Shown here: positions 23,767 to 31,230 of the stretch, in pieces
Layout: the number at the start of each line of letters is the position of its first letter
Numbering within the stretch: position 1 is the first letter of the stretch
NCBI GenBank assembly: GCA_964429575.1
Contig: CAYSCX010000024.1
Coordinates: 1-41,184 of the forward strand
DNA length: 41,184 bases
Source: CAYSCX01 sp964429575
GTDB lineage: Bacteria > Desulfobacterota > Binatia > Binatales > Binataceae
Reading direction: 5' to 3'
Position numbers and translations under genes: made by a program
The notes under the pieces: generated by a model
The model's input: the letters and a program-made list of their open reading frames with translations, nothing else
Database searches by the model: none
What the model was told of the DNA's origin: nothing

Positions 23767-23901
23767 CTACGGAAGAGGGGAAGAGGGGATAAAGATGGTG
23801 CAGGCGCGCGCGTGCAGTCGGTGGACTGCGGACGACCACTTGCGGCGACACGGTCGTGAAAAATGCTAAGACTTTACGCGGGTTTTTGATGGAGTGCTGG
23901 C

Positions 23902-23915
23902 GGCATCGGGTTTGC
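23902..23915 (+). promoter_or_regulatory. Candidate sigma-54 (-24/-12) promoter
   Basis: GGCATCGGGTTTGC has GG (23902-23903) and GC (23914-23915) separated by exactly 10 bases, with the expected CA after GG and TT before GC. Predicted transcription start is near 23927, about 53 bases upstream of the histidine kinase ATG. The operon encodes a sigma-54-type activator, so self-regulation is plausible. A chance match in GC-rich DNA cannot be excluded. Confidence 0.5.
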
Positions 23916-23979
23916 TGATCGACCGTAGCGGGATGAAAATCGATGCAGTCGCGGCGGCATCGAGAAGGCGCCAACGCTG

Positions 23980-25311
23980 ATGTTCTGGTTCCTAATCATA
24001 TTCGGAGTGATCATCTGGTTCTCCTTCATCAAGGGGAACAAGTGGAGGCGAATCCGCGACCGCCACCGCGACGAGTGGTGGACCGATGCACGCGGCACGG
24101 CGAACCGCTCCACCGAGCGAATACAGCGCAGGGCGAGCCGTCACGCTGAGAAGTGGCAGCGCAAGGTAGAGAAAGACTGGCGCAAATACGAGGAGCAGGC
24201 GGCCAACAGGGGCATCGAGGTCAGCAAAGAGCCAAAATTTTCGACCGACGAAGAACGTGAGGTGTACCAGCGCGCGCGCAAGCGCGCCGCCGCCGAGGCC
24301 GGCTTCTATGTCCACTTGATGTGGTACGGCATCGTGATCGGCTTCCTATTCGTCGTCAATTTGATCACCAGTTCGTATCCGTGGTTCCTATGGCCGGCGC
24401 TCGGCTGGGGATTTGGCCTGGCGAGCCACTACAGCGCGGTGTTCGGCTGGCGGTGGATTCATGAGCGCGTGTTCGAGCCGGCAATCCAGCGCGAGGTTCA
24501 GCTGGAAAAAGAAGCGCTGCGCACGGAGCAGCAGGCGTCGTTGGATGAACTGACTGCGACCTTCGCGCATGAGATTCGAAATCCGATCGCGGCGGCCAGG
24601 AGCCTCGTTCAGCAGATGGGCGAGGATCCGACCTCGCAGGAGAACGTCGAATACGCGAAGGTCGCGATCGACGAGCTGGCGCGCGTCGAACGGAGCGTCA
24701 AACATCTGCTCACCTACGCCAAGGAAGAGGACTACAAGTTCGACAACGTCAATCTCGCCAGCGTGCTCGACGCGGCGTTGACGCAGATGAAGGCGAAGCT
24801 CGAGATGGGCGCGGTCGCGGTATCGCGCAGTTACATCGGCGGCCCGACGGTGCGCGCCGACGCCGACAAACTCCGCCAGGTCTTTTCCAACATCATCGAC
24901 AACGCGATCGACGCGATGGAGAAAGTCGCGGAGGGGCGGAAGCTTGAGCTGTCGATCCAGAGCAATCGCGCCGGGCTGGCGACGGTTCGCATCCGCGACA
25001 ACGGCTGCGGCATTCCAGAGGATAAGCTCGCGAAGATCTTCAATCCGTTCTACACGTCCAAGCCCAACGGCACCGGACTCGGCATGGCGGTCGCGAAGAA
25101 AGTCATCGATGCGCATCGCGGCGCGATCGATGTGCAGAGCCAGATGGGTGCGGGCACCGAATTCGCGATCTCGCTTCCGCTCTCCGACGCGTCGCGCGAT
25201 GCGCGTCCGCAGCCGCACGCGAGTGAATCCGTTCAGGGCGCGCCCGCGAACGCATCCACAACAACCATCAACGGCGCGAGCCGAACTCAGGAGCTGAGGG
25301 GAGGGCGCTGA
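23980..25311 (+). CDS. Sensor histidine kinase with 2TM domain
   Basis: A 443-residue kinase. There is an N-terminal hydrophobic helix (2-17), then about 85 very basic/charged residues predicted helical. A 2TM domain follows at about 97-160 (YVHLMWYGIVIGFLFVVNL, a short loop, then FLWPALGWGFGLASHY). Next is a HisKA with FAHEIRNPIAA (H197). The ATPase has an N box NIIDNAIDAM (304-313), G1 DNGCGIP (340-346), an F box NPFYTSK and G2 GTGLGMA (364-370). There is no periplasmic sensor domain, so it likely senses the membrane itself or an intracellular cue. Its stop overlaps the regulator start by one base (TGATG). Confidence 0.94.
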   Translation: MFWFLIIFGVIIWFSFIKGNKWRRIRDRHRDEWWTDARGTANRSTERIQRRASRHAEKWQRKVEKDWRKYEEQAANRGIEVSKEPKFSTDEEREVYQRARKRAAAEAGFYVHLMWYGIVIGFLFVVNLITSSYPWFLWPALGWGFGLASHYSAVFGWRWIHERVFEPAIQREVQLEKEALRTEQQASLDELTATFAHEIRNPIAAARSLVQQMGEDPTSQENVEYAKVAIDELARVERSVKHLLTYAKEEDYKFDNVNLASVLDAALTQMKAKLEMGAVAVSRSYIGGPTVRADADKLRQVFSNIIDNAIDAMEKVAEGRKLELSIQSNRAGLATVRIRDNGCGIPEDKLAKIFNPFYTSKPNGTGLGMAVAKKVIDAHRGAIDVQSQMGAGTEFAISLPLSDASRDARPQPHASESVQGAPANASTTTINGASRTQELRGGR

Positions 25312-26762
25312 TGAAGGGCCGGTTGCTAGTGGTCGATGACGAACGCGCCATCCTGCTCGCGCTGCGCGGGCTGTTCACCAAGGAAGGCTACGAGGTCGAG
25401 ACGGCGGAGTCGGGCGAAGCCGCGCTCGAGAAGGTCAAGACCGGACTCTTCCACGTCGTCATCACCGACCTGAGCATGCAGGGGATGAGCGGGCTCGATC
25501 TGCTGCGCAAAGTGCGCGAACTCGATCCGGCATGCGCGGTGCTGATGATCACGGCGTACGGCAACCAGCGAATCGCGGTAGAGGTGATGAAGGCGGGCGC
25601 CGAGGATTACCTGCCGAAACCGTTCGACAACGATGAGCTGCGGCTCAAGGTGCGCAAGGTGATGGAGACGCAGCTGCTCCGCCGCGCGCACGCGCAGTTG
25701 CTGGAGCGGGTGCGGCTCGAGACCGGCAGTTTCGAGAGCATGATTGGACGATCGCGCGCGATGACGCGCGTGTACGAGATGATCGACAAGGTCGCGCCCA
25801 CCGACGTCACGGTGTTGGTGCGCGGCGAATCGGGCACCGGCAAGGAGCTGGTGGCACGTGCGATTCACTTCCGCAGCCCGCGAGCGCGCGGACCGTTCAT
25901 CGCGGTCAACTGCGCGGCGGTCTCGCGCGAGCTGGTAGAGAGCGAATTATTCGGCCACGAGAAGGGAGCGTTCACCGGCGCGGTCGCGCGCCGCGAGGGG
26001 AAGTTCGAGGCGGCCGACGGCGGTACGCTGTTCCTGGACGAGATCGGCGACATGCCGCTTGAAACGCAGGCGAAGTTGCTGCGGGTGCTGCAGGAGAAGC
26101 AGTTCGAGCGAATCGGCGGCAACCAGGCGCTTAGGGTTGATGTGCGGATCATCGCGGCGACCAATCAGGACCTCGAGACGATGGTGCGCGAAGGCAAGTT
26201 CCGCGAGGACCTCTACTACCGGATCAAGGTGGTCGAGGTGCGGCTCGCGCCGTTGCGCGAACGTCCCGAGGACATTGCGCTGCTCGCGCAGCACTTTTTG
26301 AAGGACGCGTGCGAGCGGTTCAAGACCCCGTTGAAGCAGCTCACGCCGGAGGCGATGCGCGCGTGCGCGGAGCGTCCTTGGAAAGGCAACGTGCGCTCGC
26401 TCAAGGCGGCGATCGAGCAGGCGGTGATACTCGCGGCGGGCAACGAAATTACACCCGCCGACCTTTTTTCCAGTGCGACGCCGGACGGGGAAGCAGCGCG
26501 CGCATCGGCGGCGACGCATGGCGCCGCGGCCGCGGCGAGCGGCGCGGAGACTGCCGATAGCGGGCTTACTTTCCGCGAGGCGAAGGAGAAGTTCGTCGGC
26601 GAGTGGGAACGCGAGTACTTCATCCGCGCACTGCGATCGACCGGGGGGAACATCTCGCGCGCGGCGGAGCGCACCGGGATGTACCGGCAGAGTTTTCAGC
26701 AGAAGATGCGCGAGCTCGGGATAACCGTGGCCGAGTTGGGGCTTCGCTCCGAGGAGGAATGA
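25311..26762 (+). CDS. Sigma-54-dependent response regulator (NtrC family)
   Basis: A 483-residue three-domain regulator. The receiver has acidic VVDDE and phospho-acceptor D53 in VITDLSMQGMSG, with K103 in PKPF. The AAA+ domain has Walker A GESGTGKE (172-179), the sigma-54 contact loop GAFTGA (219-224) and Walker B FLDEIGD (241-247). The C-terminal Fis-type HTH is NISRAAERTGMYRQSFQQKM. All key residues are present, so it should be phosphorylated by the kinase upstream and activate sigma-54 promoters. It likely acts on its own operon, which has a -24/-12-like site. Confidence 0.96.
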   Translation: MKGRLLVVDDERAILLALRGLFTKEGYEVETAESGEAALEKVKTGLFHVVITDLSMQGMSGLDLLRKVRELDPACAVLMITAYGNQRIAVEVMKAGAEDYLPKPFDNDELRLKVRKVMETQLLRRAHAQLLERVRLETGSFESMIGRSRAMTRVYEMIDKVAPTDVTVLVRGESGTGKELVARAIHFRSPRARGPFIAVNCAAVSRELVESELFGHEKGAFTGAVARREGKFEAADGGTLFLDEIGDMPLETQAKLLRVLQEKQFERIGGNQALRVDVRIIAATNQDLETMVREGKFREDLYYRIKVVEVRLAPLRERPEDIALLAQHFLKDACERFKTPLKQLTPEAMRACAERPWKGNVRSLKAAIEQAVILAAGNEITPADLFSSATPDGEAARASAATHGAAAAASGAETADSGLTFREAKEKFVGEWEREYFIRALRSTGGNISRAAERTGMYRQSFQQKMRELGITVAELGLRSEEE

Positions 26763-26764
26763 CT

Positions 26765-27244
26765 ATGGCAGACACCGAGACAGGCGCGGCGAGTACGTCG
26801 CCGTTTCGGATTTTTCCGCCGATTCTTGCGGGCGCACTGTTTCTCGCAACCTTCCTGGTCCACTTGGCGTTTCCGGCGTTGCGCGGATTCGATTTGCCGC
26901 TGCCAGTGCTCGGGCTGGTCTTGGTTGCGGCCGGCACGGCGGTGATGGTCTACGCTGCGGCGATTTTCGGCGCGCGGGACACGACCAAGAACCCGTATGG
27001 CGAGCCTAGCGAGTTCGTGACGAGGCCGCCGTACACATTTACGCGCAACCCGATGTACCTCGGGGCCACCACGATTCTGCTGGGGATCGCGGCGTTCATC
27101 GGCACGCTGCCAATGTTCATCGCGCCGATCGTGTTCTTCTTCACGATTGACCGGCTCGTGATTCCCCAGGAAGAGGCGACCATGGAGCGGCGATTTGGCG
27201 ACGCGTACCGGGAATACAAGGGACGCGTCCGGCGCTGGCTCTGA
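26765..27244 (+). CDS. Isoprenylcysteine carboxylmethyltransferase-like membrane protein
   Basis: A 159-residue integral membrane protein with four predicted helices (about 19-38, 43-66, 94-110 and 112-130). The C-terminal PYTFTRNPMYLGATTILLG and EEATMERRFGDAYREYKGRVRRW are the marks of the ICMT/PEMT (phospholipid methyltransferase) superfamily, which binds S-adenosylmethionine. Substrate unknown; lipids or small hydrophobic thiols are usual. The ATG at 26765 is chosen because GAGGAGG ends seven bases upstream; an ATG at 26759 overlapping the regulator stop is too close to it. Confidence 0.86.
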   Translation: MADTETGAASTSPFRIFPPILAGALFLATFLVHLAFPALRGFDLPLPVLGLVLVAAGTAVMVYAAAIFGARDTTKNPYGEPSEFVTRPPYTFTRNPMYLGATTILLGIAAFIGTLPMFIAPIVFFFTIDRLVIPQEEATMERRFGDAYREYKGRVRRWL

Positions 27245-27307
27245 CGATGCGATTAACCGCGCGGCGGCGCGACCATCGACGCCACGCTGTACGAGGAGGT
27301 CACGACG

Positions 27308-28045
27308 ATGTTGGCAAGGCTGTTCAATCTAATCACCGGCAAGTTCAGGCGCTGGGTCAAGGCGCGCGAGGCGCACGATCCCGAGGCGGTTTACGAGACC
27401 GCGATTACGGAGCGCATCCGGCGCTACCAGCAGCTCAAGTCGGCCGCGGCCGGCGTCATCTACATGCGCAACAAGCTCGGACACGAATTACAGGACAAGT
27501 CGCTGGAGATGCGCGAGGTGGATGACGAAGCGAAGCAGGCAGTGGACATGAACGAGGATCAGTGCGCGCTGATCCTTATCGCGCGCAAGCACGAGCTTGA
27601 GACTGAGTGCACGCGGTTGCGCGAGGAACTGTCGGAGCTGACGGTTGAGGCCGAGGACGCGAAGAAAAACCTGGTCGCGTTCAAGGGCGAGATCGAGAAG
27701 CTCAAGGTCGAGAAGCTAACCATGGTCGCGCGGCTAAAGAACGCGCAGGCCCGCGTGCGCATCCAGCGTGTGCTCGACGAGCTTACGACCGAGGACGACG
27801 TGCGCGCGCTGGAAGAGGTGCGCGAGTCGATTCAGCGGACGCTGGCCGAGGCGGGCGTGAATCGCGAGATGCGCGACGCTGAGATCGGAGAGAAGATGGA
27901 TCGCATTCGCGCGCAAAAGGACTTTGCGCGGGCTCGCGACGAACTCGATGAGCTGAAGCGGCAGCGGCGCGGCGTCGTGCAGCTCGAGGTGTTCAAGGCA
28001 GCCCCTGATGCGGCCACCGACGGTAACCCCAACGCGGCGCAGTAG
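27308..28045 (+). CDS. pspA: PspA/IM30 family protein
   Basis: A 245-residue, almost fully helical, heptad-rich protein. It begins MLARLFNLITGKFRRWVKAREAHDPEAVYETA, matching the amphipathic start and first helix of PspA/IM30 (ESCRT-III-like) membrane-repair proteins. The long coiled coil runs to about residue 225 and a disordered tail follows. It binds and remodels stressed inner membrane. Sequence is distant from E. coli PspA, so it may be a divergent branch. GAGGAGGT lies about eight bases before the ATG. It follows the two-component genes, in the way psp genes follow sigma-54 activators elsewhere. Confidence 0.85.
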   Translation: MLARLFNLITGKFRRWVKAREAHDPEAVYETAITERIRRYQQLKSAAAGVIYMRNKLGHELQDKSLEMREVDDEAKQAVDMNEDQCALILIARKHELETECTRLREELSELTVEAEDAKKNLVAFKGEIEKLKVEKLTMVARLKNAQARVRIQRVLDELTTEDDVRALEEVRESIQRTLAEAGVNREMRDAEIGEKMDRIRAQKDFARARDELDELKRQRRGVVQLEVFKAAPDAATDGNPNAAQ

Positions 28046-28066
28046 CTGCAAGAGCGGGGAATGTCG

Positions 28067-28414
28067 ATGAAATCACTTCTAATTCCGGTAGCCACGCTCG
28101 GGCTGATGATTTCGGGATGTTTCTACACTTCAGTGCCGACTACGCCGGTGCCGGTGCCATTGGGGACACCGGCATCGGTGACGATGTGGGGTCCGGCCGG
28201 CGGTTTCGCGATCAACGCGCCGATGTGCGCGGGCCAGGCGGCGCTCGATGCCGGCAAAGTGACGGTGAACGAGCCGTGCTTCACATCGATGAGCAACGTG
28301 GTGCTGTGCACCAACACGACCAGTGCGACGCCGGTCCGCTGCAGCGCGTCGCCGGGCGCGCTTCACATCGACGGCAGCGGCAACGACGTGATTTCATATG
28401 CGCGCGTGCGTTGA
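28067..28414 (+). CDS. Four-cysteine lipoprotein, paralogue 1
   Basis: A 115-residue lipoprotein precursor: MKSLLIPVATLGLMISGC is a clear lipobox (C18 becomes the lipidated Cys). A Pro/Thr linker leads to a small domain with a cysteine pattern C-x16-C-x9-C-x10-C and the segments VNEPCFTSMSNVVLCTN and GALHIDGSGNDVI. These align with the next gene. No family recognised. Likely a periplasmic or outer-membrane-anchored protein with two disulfides. The start ATG 28067 has GGGGA six bases upstream; the ATG at 28061 abuts that site and is less likely. Confidence 0.8.
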   Translation: MKSLLIPVATLGLMISGCFYTSVPTTPVPVPLGTPASVTMWGPAGGFAINAPMCAGQAALDAGKVTVNEPCFTSMSNVVLCTNTTSATPVRCSASPGALHIDGSGNDVISYARVR

Positions 28415-28436
28415 ACGACGCAGCGAGACGAGATTC

Positions 28437-28796
28437 ATGTTGCGGCAAATCGGCCTTAGATCATTGGCTGTCGTAGCGGTTGGCGCGCTGTTGCTCGCGA
28501 GTTGCGGGAAACCCGAACTGCCGGTGGAGCCGGCGCAAAGTTCTGAGAAATCGATTCACGCGTGGGGTGTGCTTGGCGGCGGCAACGTTCATGTCGAAGG
28601 TTCCAGATGCAAAGGCCGAGCGACCTTGCAAAACGGCGCAGCCATCGTGAATGACGACTGCTTCACCGGCGACACGAACATCGTGGTATGCACGAACGTG
28701 TCGAGCACGGCGGGGGTCAAGTGCACTCCTGAGAAGGGAGCGCTTCGGATCGAGGGTAGCGGTAGCGATACGGTCGCCTTCGCGCTAATCGAATAG
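28437..28796 (+). CDS. Four-cysteine lipoprotein, paralogue 2
   Basis: A 119-residue lipoprotein precursor with lipobox ALLLASC (C23). It has the same C-x16-C-x9-C-x10-C pattern and co-linear motifs as paralogue 1: VNDDCFTGDTNIVVCTN against VNEPCFTSMSNVVLCTN, and GALRIEGSGSD against GALHIDGSGND. The two genes therefore arose by duplication and have diverged strongly outside the core. Function unknown. ATG 28437 follows a weak purine stretch. It is probably in the same operon as pspA. Confidence 0.8.
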   Translation: MLRQIGLRSLAVVAVGALLLASCGKPELPVEPAQSSEKSIHAWGVLGGGNVHVEGSRCKGRATLQNGAAIVNDDCFTGDTNIVVCTNVSSTAGVKCTPEKGALRIEGSGSDTVAFALIE

Positions 28797-28814
28797 GCGC
28801 GGGTGCGCATTGCG

Positions 28815-29303
28815 ATGCCCTCTAAAGAAACCGTCGGAGCTGATCGGGGTGAGCGTGGGATGTCCCGTCCGTCGCTCGCGATTTTGGGCGTATTTGCCGC
28901 GGTGGTGCTTGGCGCGGCATTGATCGCCAGCGGCGTTGTCGGGAATCGACGCGAAGCCGACAAGGTTTACGCGCGGCCGAATGTGAACGCGCGGCCGATG
29001 GAAGTCGGCGATCTGACTGTTCACGGACCGTTGGAGGTGCGCGGACAGCTGGTGGTGCGAGGTGACGCCACGATCCATGGGCCGCTATCGGCGCTTCGCA
29101 TCGAACAGGCGAGTCAACTGCGGAATCCGCAAAGCGACAGCAATACCGCGCCGCGAGAAATCCACGGACCGCTGACGGTGGATCGAACTCTAATCGTGAA
29201 CGGCGACCTGGAAGTCAACGGCCCGGTTGATGTCGCCGCAGTTTTCCTGGCGTCAGGAAAGATCACGACGGACGGTCCGCTGGAGGAGCGCTCAGGCGAC
29301 TAG
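28815..29303 (+). CDS. Single-pass membrane protein with HGPL beta-repeats (bactofilin-like)
   Basis: A 162-residue protein from ATG 28815 (an internal ATG at 28860 is also possible). One membrane helix (about 22-42, ILGVFAAVVLGAALIASGV) precedes a repeat domain with units such as LTVHGPLEVRGQLVVRGD, ATIHGPL, EIHGPLTV and LIVNGDLEVNGPVDV. Such alternating G/P and V/I residues suggest a right-handed beta-helix as in bactofilin/polymer-forming cytoskeletal proteins. I did not identify a family with certainty. It is the last gene of the sigma-54/PspA-like operon. Confidence 0.7.
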   Translation: MPSKETVGADRGERGMSRPSLAILGVFAAVVLGAALIASGVVGNRREADKVYARPNVNARPMEVGDLTVHGPLEVRGQLVVRGDATIHGPLSALRIEQASQLRNPQSDSNTAPREIHGPLTVDRTLIVNGDLEVNGPVDVAAVFLASGKITTDGPLEERSGD

Positions 29304-29352
29304 CTGATCAACCATCCGGAATCCGACGATCAAACGGATGCCGGCCGGTCCG

Positions 29353-30636
29353 TTACCGGCGAAACAGCGCGGAGTCGCCGACCGGCATACCGAGAGCGTA
29401 GCGGCGCAGCCAGTCGAGCGCGATCTGCGAGGTGAGCAGCTTCACCCAGTCGCGGGTACCGCGCAGCTGATAGCGCCGCGAGACTGAGGTGCCGTCGGCG
29501 TCGAGAGCTAGGCAGACGGTGCCGACCGGTCGTTCGGGCGTACCACCGTCCGGGCCCGCGATACCGGAGGTCGCGATGGCGACGTCGGCGACCGCGCGCT
29601 TGCGTGCGCCGGCCGCCATCTCACGCACGCACTCTTCGCTGACTGCGCCGAACTTCTTGAGAGTCGCCTCGGAGACGCCGAGGATGTTCATCTTCATGTC
29701 GTTCGAGTAAGTGACGAGGTCGCCTTTGAAGTAACGTGAGCTGCCCGCGACGTTGGTCAGGCGATGGCCGATGAGGCCGCCGGTGCACGACTCCGCGATC
29801 GCGAGCTTGAGCTTACGCTGGCTGTAGAGCTGACAGAGTACCTCCTCCATGGTGGTTTCGCCTTCCGCGAAGATATTTTCGGTCAGCGCGCCGCGCACCC
29901 GCACTGACAACTCCTCGAGCCGCCGTTGCGCATCGCCGGGTTCGCCTTCGACGGTTACGCGCACGGAAATCTGCGGGAAGCTCGCGCGGAATGCGACGCG
30001 CCCCTCCTCGGGCTTGATCAACCCCGCGACAGCTTCATCAAGCGCGGACTCGCTTATTCCGAAAGTCTGGAATGATCGCCACGCGAAAACTCTGGTGCTG
30101 CCGCGGTTCGCGCCGATCCACGGGATCACCCAGTTCTCCATCATCGGCTTCATCTCGCGCGGAACGCCGGGGAGAACGATGAGTTGGGAGCTGTGTCCGT
30201 CGAGCGCGACTTCGAGACGAAACCCGGGTGCGGTGCCGAGCGGGTTTGGAATTATCTCGGCGCCGTCGGGAAACAGCGCCTGCTTCTTGTTGTTCTCGGG
30301 CATCGGGCGGCCGATCGACGCGAACAGGCGGCGGATGTTGTCGACCACCTCGTCGGACATCCAGAGTTTCTTGCTGGTGATGCGAGCGATGGTCTCGGTG
30401 GTCAAGTCGTCCGCGGTGGGGCCGATACCGCCGGTCGAAATAACGACCTCACCCATCGCGATTGCCGACTTCCAGGCCCACTCGAGGCGCTCAGGGACAT
30501 CGCCCACGGTCAGCACGGCGACCAGATCGACGCCGATATCCGCGAGCTTCTCCGCGAGATAGTTGGCGTTGGTATCAACGATCTTGCCGGTTGTGATCTC
30601 ATCACCGGTCGACAGCACCACTGCACGCTGGATCAT
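29353..30636 (-). CDS. cinA: CinA-family protein (competence/damage-inducible; ADP-ribose pyrophosphatase/NMN deamidase type)
   Basis: A 427-residue two-domain CinA. The N-terminal MoCF-like domain has STGDEITTGKIVDTNANYLA (about 9-28), STGGIGPTADDLTTE and LPGVPREM. The C-terminal CinA/NMN-amidohydrolase domain has AIAESCTGGLIGHRLT, ATSGIAGPDGG and GTVCLAL. The family hydrolyses ADP-ribose and deamidates nicotinamide mononucleotide in NAD salvage. AAGGAG lies six bases upstream of the ATG. It is followed on the opposite strand by the membrane-stress operon; pgpA lies upstream with 51 bases between. Confidence 0.95.
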   Translation of the reverse strand: MIQRAVVLSTGDEITTGKIVDTNANYLAEKLADIGVDLVAVLTVGDVPERLEWAWKSAIAMGEVVISTGGIGPTADDLTTETIARITSKKLWMSDEVVDNIRRLFASIGRPMPENNKKQALFPDGAEIIPNPLGTAPGFRLEVALDGHSSQLIVLPGVPREMKPMMENWVIPWIGANRGSTRVFAWRSFQTFGISESALDEAVAGLIKPEEGRVAFRASFPQISVRVTVEGEPGDAQRRLEELSVRVRGALTENIFAEGETTMEEVLCQLYSQRKLKLAIAESCTGGLIGHRLTNVAGSSRYFKGDLVTYSNDMKMNILGVSEATLKKFGAVSEECVREMAAGARKRAVADVAIATSGIAGPDGGTPERPVGTVCLALDADGTSVSRRYQLRGTRDWVKLLTSQIALDWLRRYALGMPVGDSALFRR

Positions 30637-30687
30637 CGAGAGCTCCTTGCAGCGCCGGGTGGTTTCACAACACCGCGCCGCGGTGAA

Positions 30688-31149
30688 TCATAAGAAGTAC
30701 CACATCACCCGCAACGCCAGGTTCGCATACAAGGCGGCGACCAGATCGTCGAGCATCACTCCGGCTCCGCCGGGCATCCGTCGATCGACCCATCCTGCTG
30801 GAAACGGCTTGATAACATCCAGCGCACGGAACGCCAAGAAGCCGGCGATGATGAAGGGAAGGGTCAGCGGAATGCCGAATAAGGTTGCGACCATAGCGAG
30901 TACTTCGTCGATCACGATTTTTCCGCTGTCGTGCTCGCTGAGAATCGATTCGGCGCGGCCGGCGATCCAGATTGCTGCGGCGAATGCGAGCGCGAACGCC
31001 AGCAGGCAAATTGCTGGAGAAAGCTCCCAGAGCGGCGCGAAGAACGCCCATGCGAGTACCAGACCGAGCGCGGCGCCCGCGGTGCCGGGCGCGAACGGGG
31101 CGTATCCCGCGCCGGCTCCGGTAGCGAGAAAGAGGACAAACGCGCGCAT
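30688..31149 (-). CDS. pgpA: Phosphatidylglycerophosphatase A
   Basis: A 153-residue integral membrane phosphatase that makes phosphatidylglycerol from its phosphate. TGAGAGYAPFAPGTAGAALG at the start, SEHDSGKIVIDEVLAM (acidic active-site stretch), FRALDVIKPFP and GGAGVMLDDLVAALYA are the full motif set. About four hydrophobic segments. The start is ATG 31149 (MRAFVLF); a GTG at 31182 would add 11 residues with no family support. It lies just before cinA, a pairing common in bacteria. Confidence 0.94.
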   Translation of the reverse strand: MRAFVLFLATGAGAGYAPFAPGTAGAALGLVLAWAFFAPLWELSPAICLLAFALAFAAAIWIAGRAESILSEHDSGKIVIDEVLAMVATLFGIPLTLPFIIAGFLAFRALDVIKPFPAGWVDRRMPGGAGVMLDDLVAALYANLALRVMWYFL

Positions 31150-31230
31150 GGGGAGGAAGTTTCGAGAGCGCGACCATACCACGCGCCCGGCGGCGGTATA
31201 AGAACGCGAGGTGTGGATGATGCGGAGCTA

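Larger units (their letters stand above)
23336..23979. other. Intergenic region with dispersed GC-rich repeats
   Basis: No convincing gene. It holds a duplicated unit beginning TCCCGTTGGTCGGG (23546 and 23695) that runs into the two hairpins listed separately, and the sigma-54-like site near its right end. On the minus strand a short hydrophobic frame (stop at 23370, about 45 residues with two membrane-like runs) has no start codon in its hydrophobic part and could be a membrane-protein relic. Confidence 0.5.

Noticed and set aside
23477..23869. Plus-strand frame of 130 codons in the 23.5-23.9 kb intergenic region
   Set aside because: It is a readthrough of duplicated repeats (RPYGR and GRRE runs) without a ribosome site or domain.
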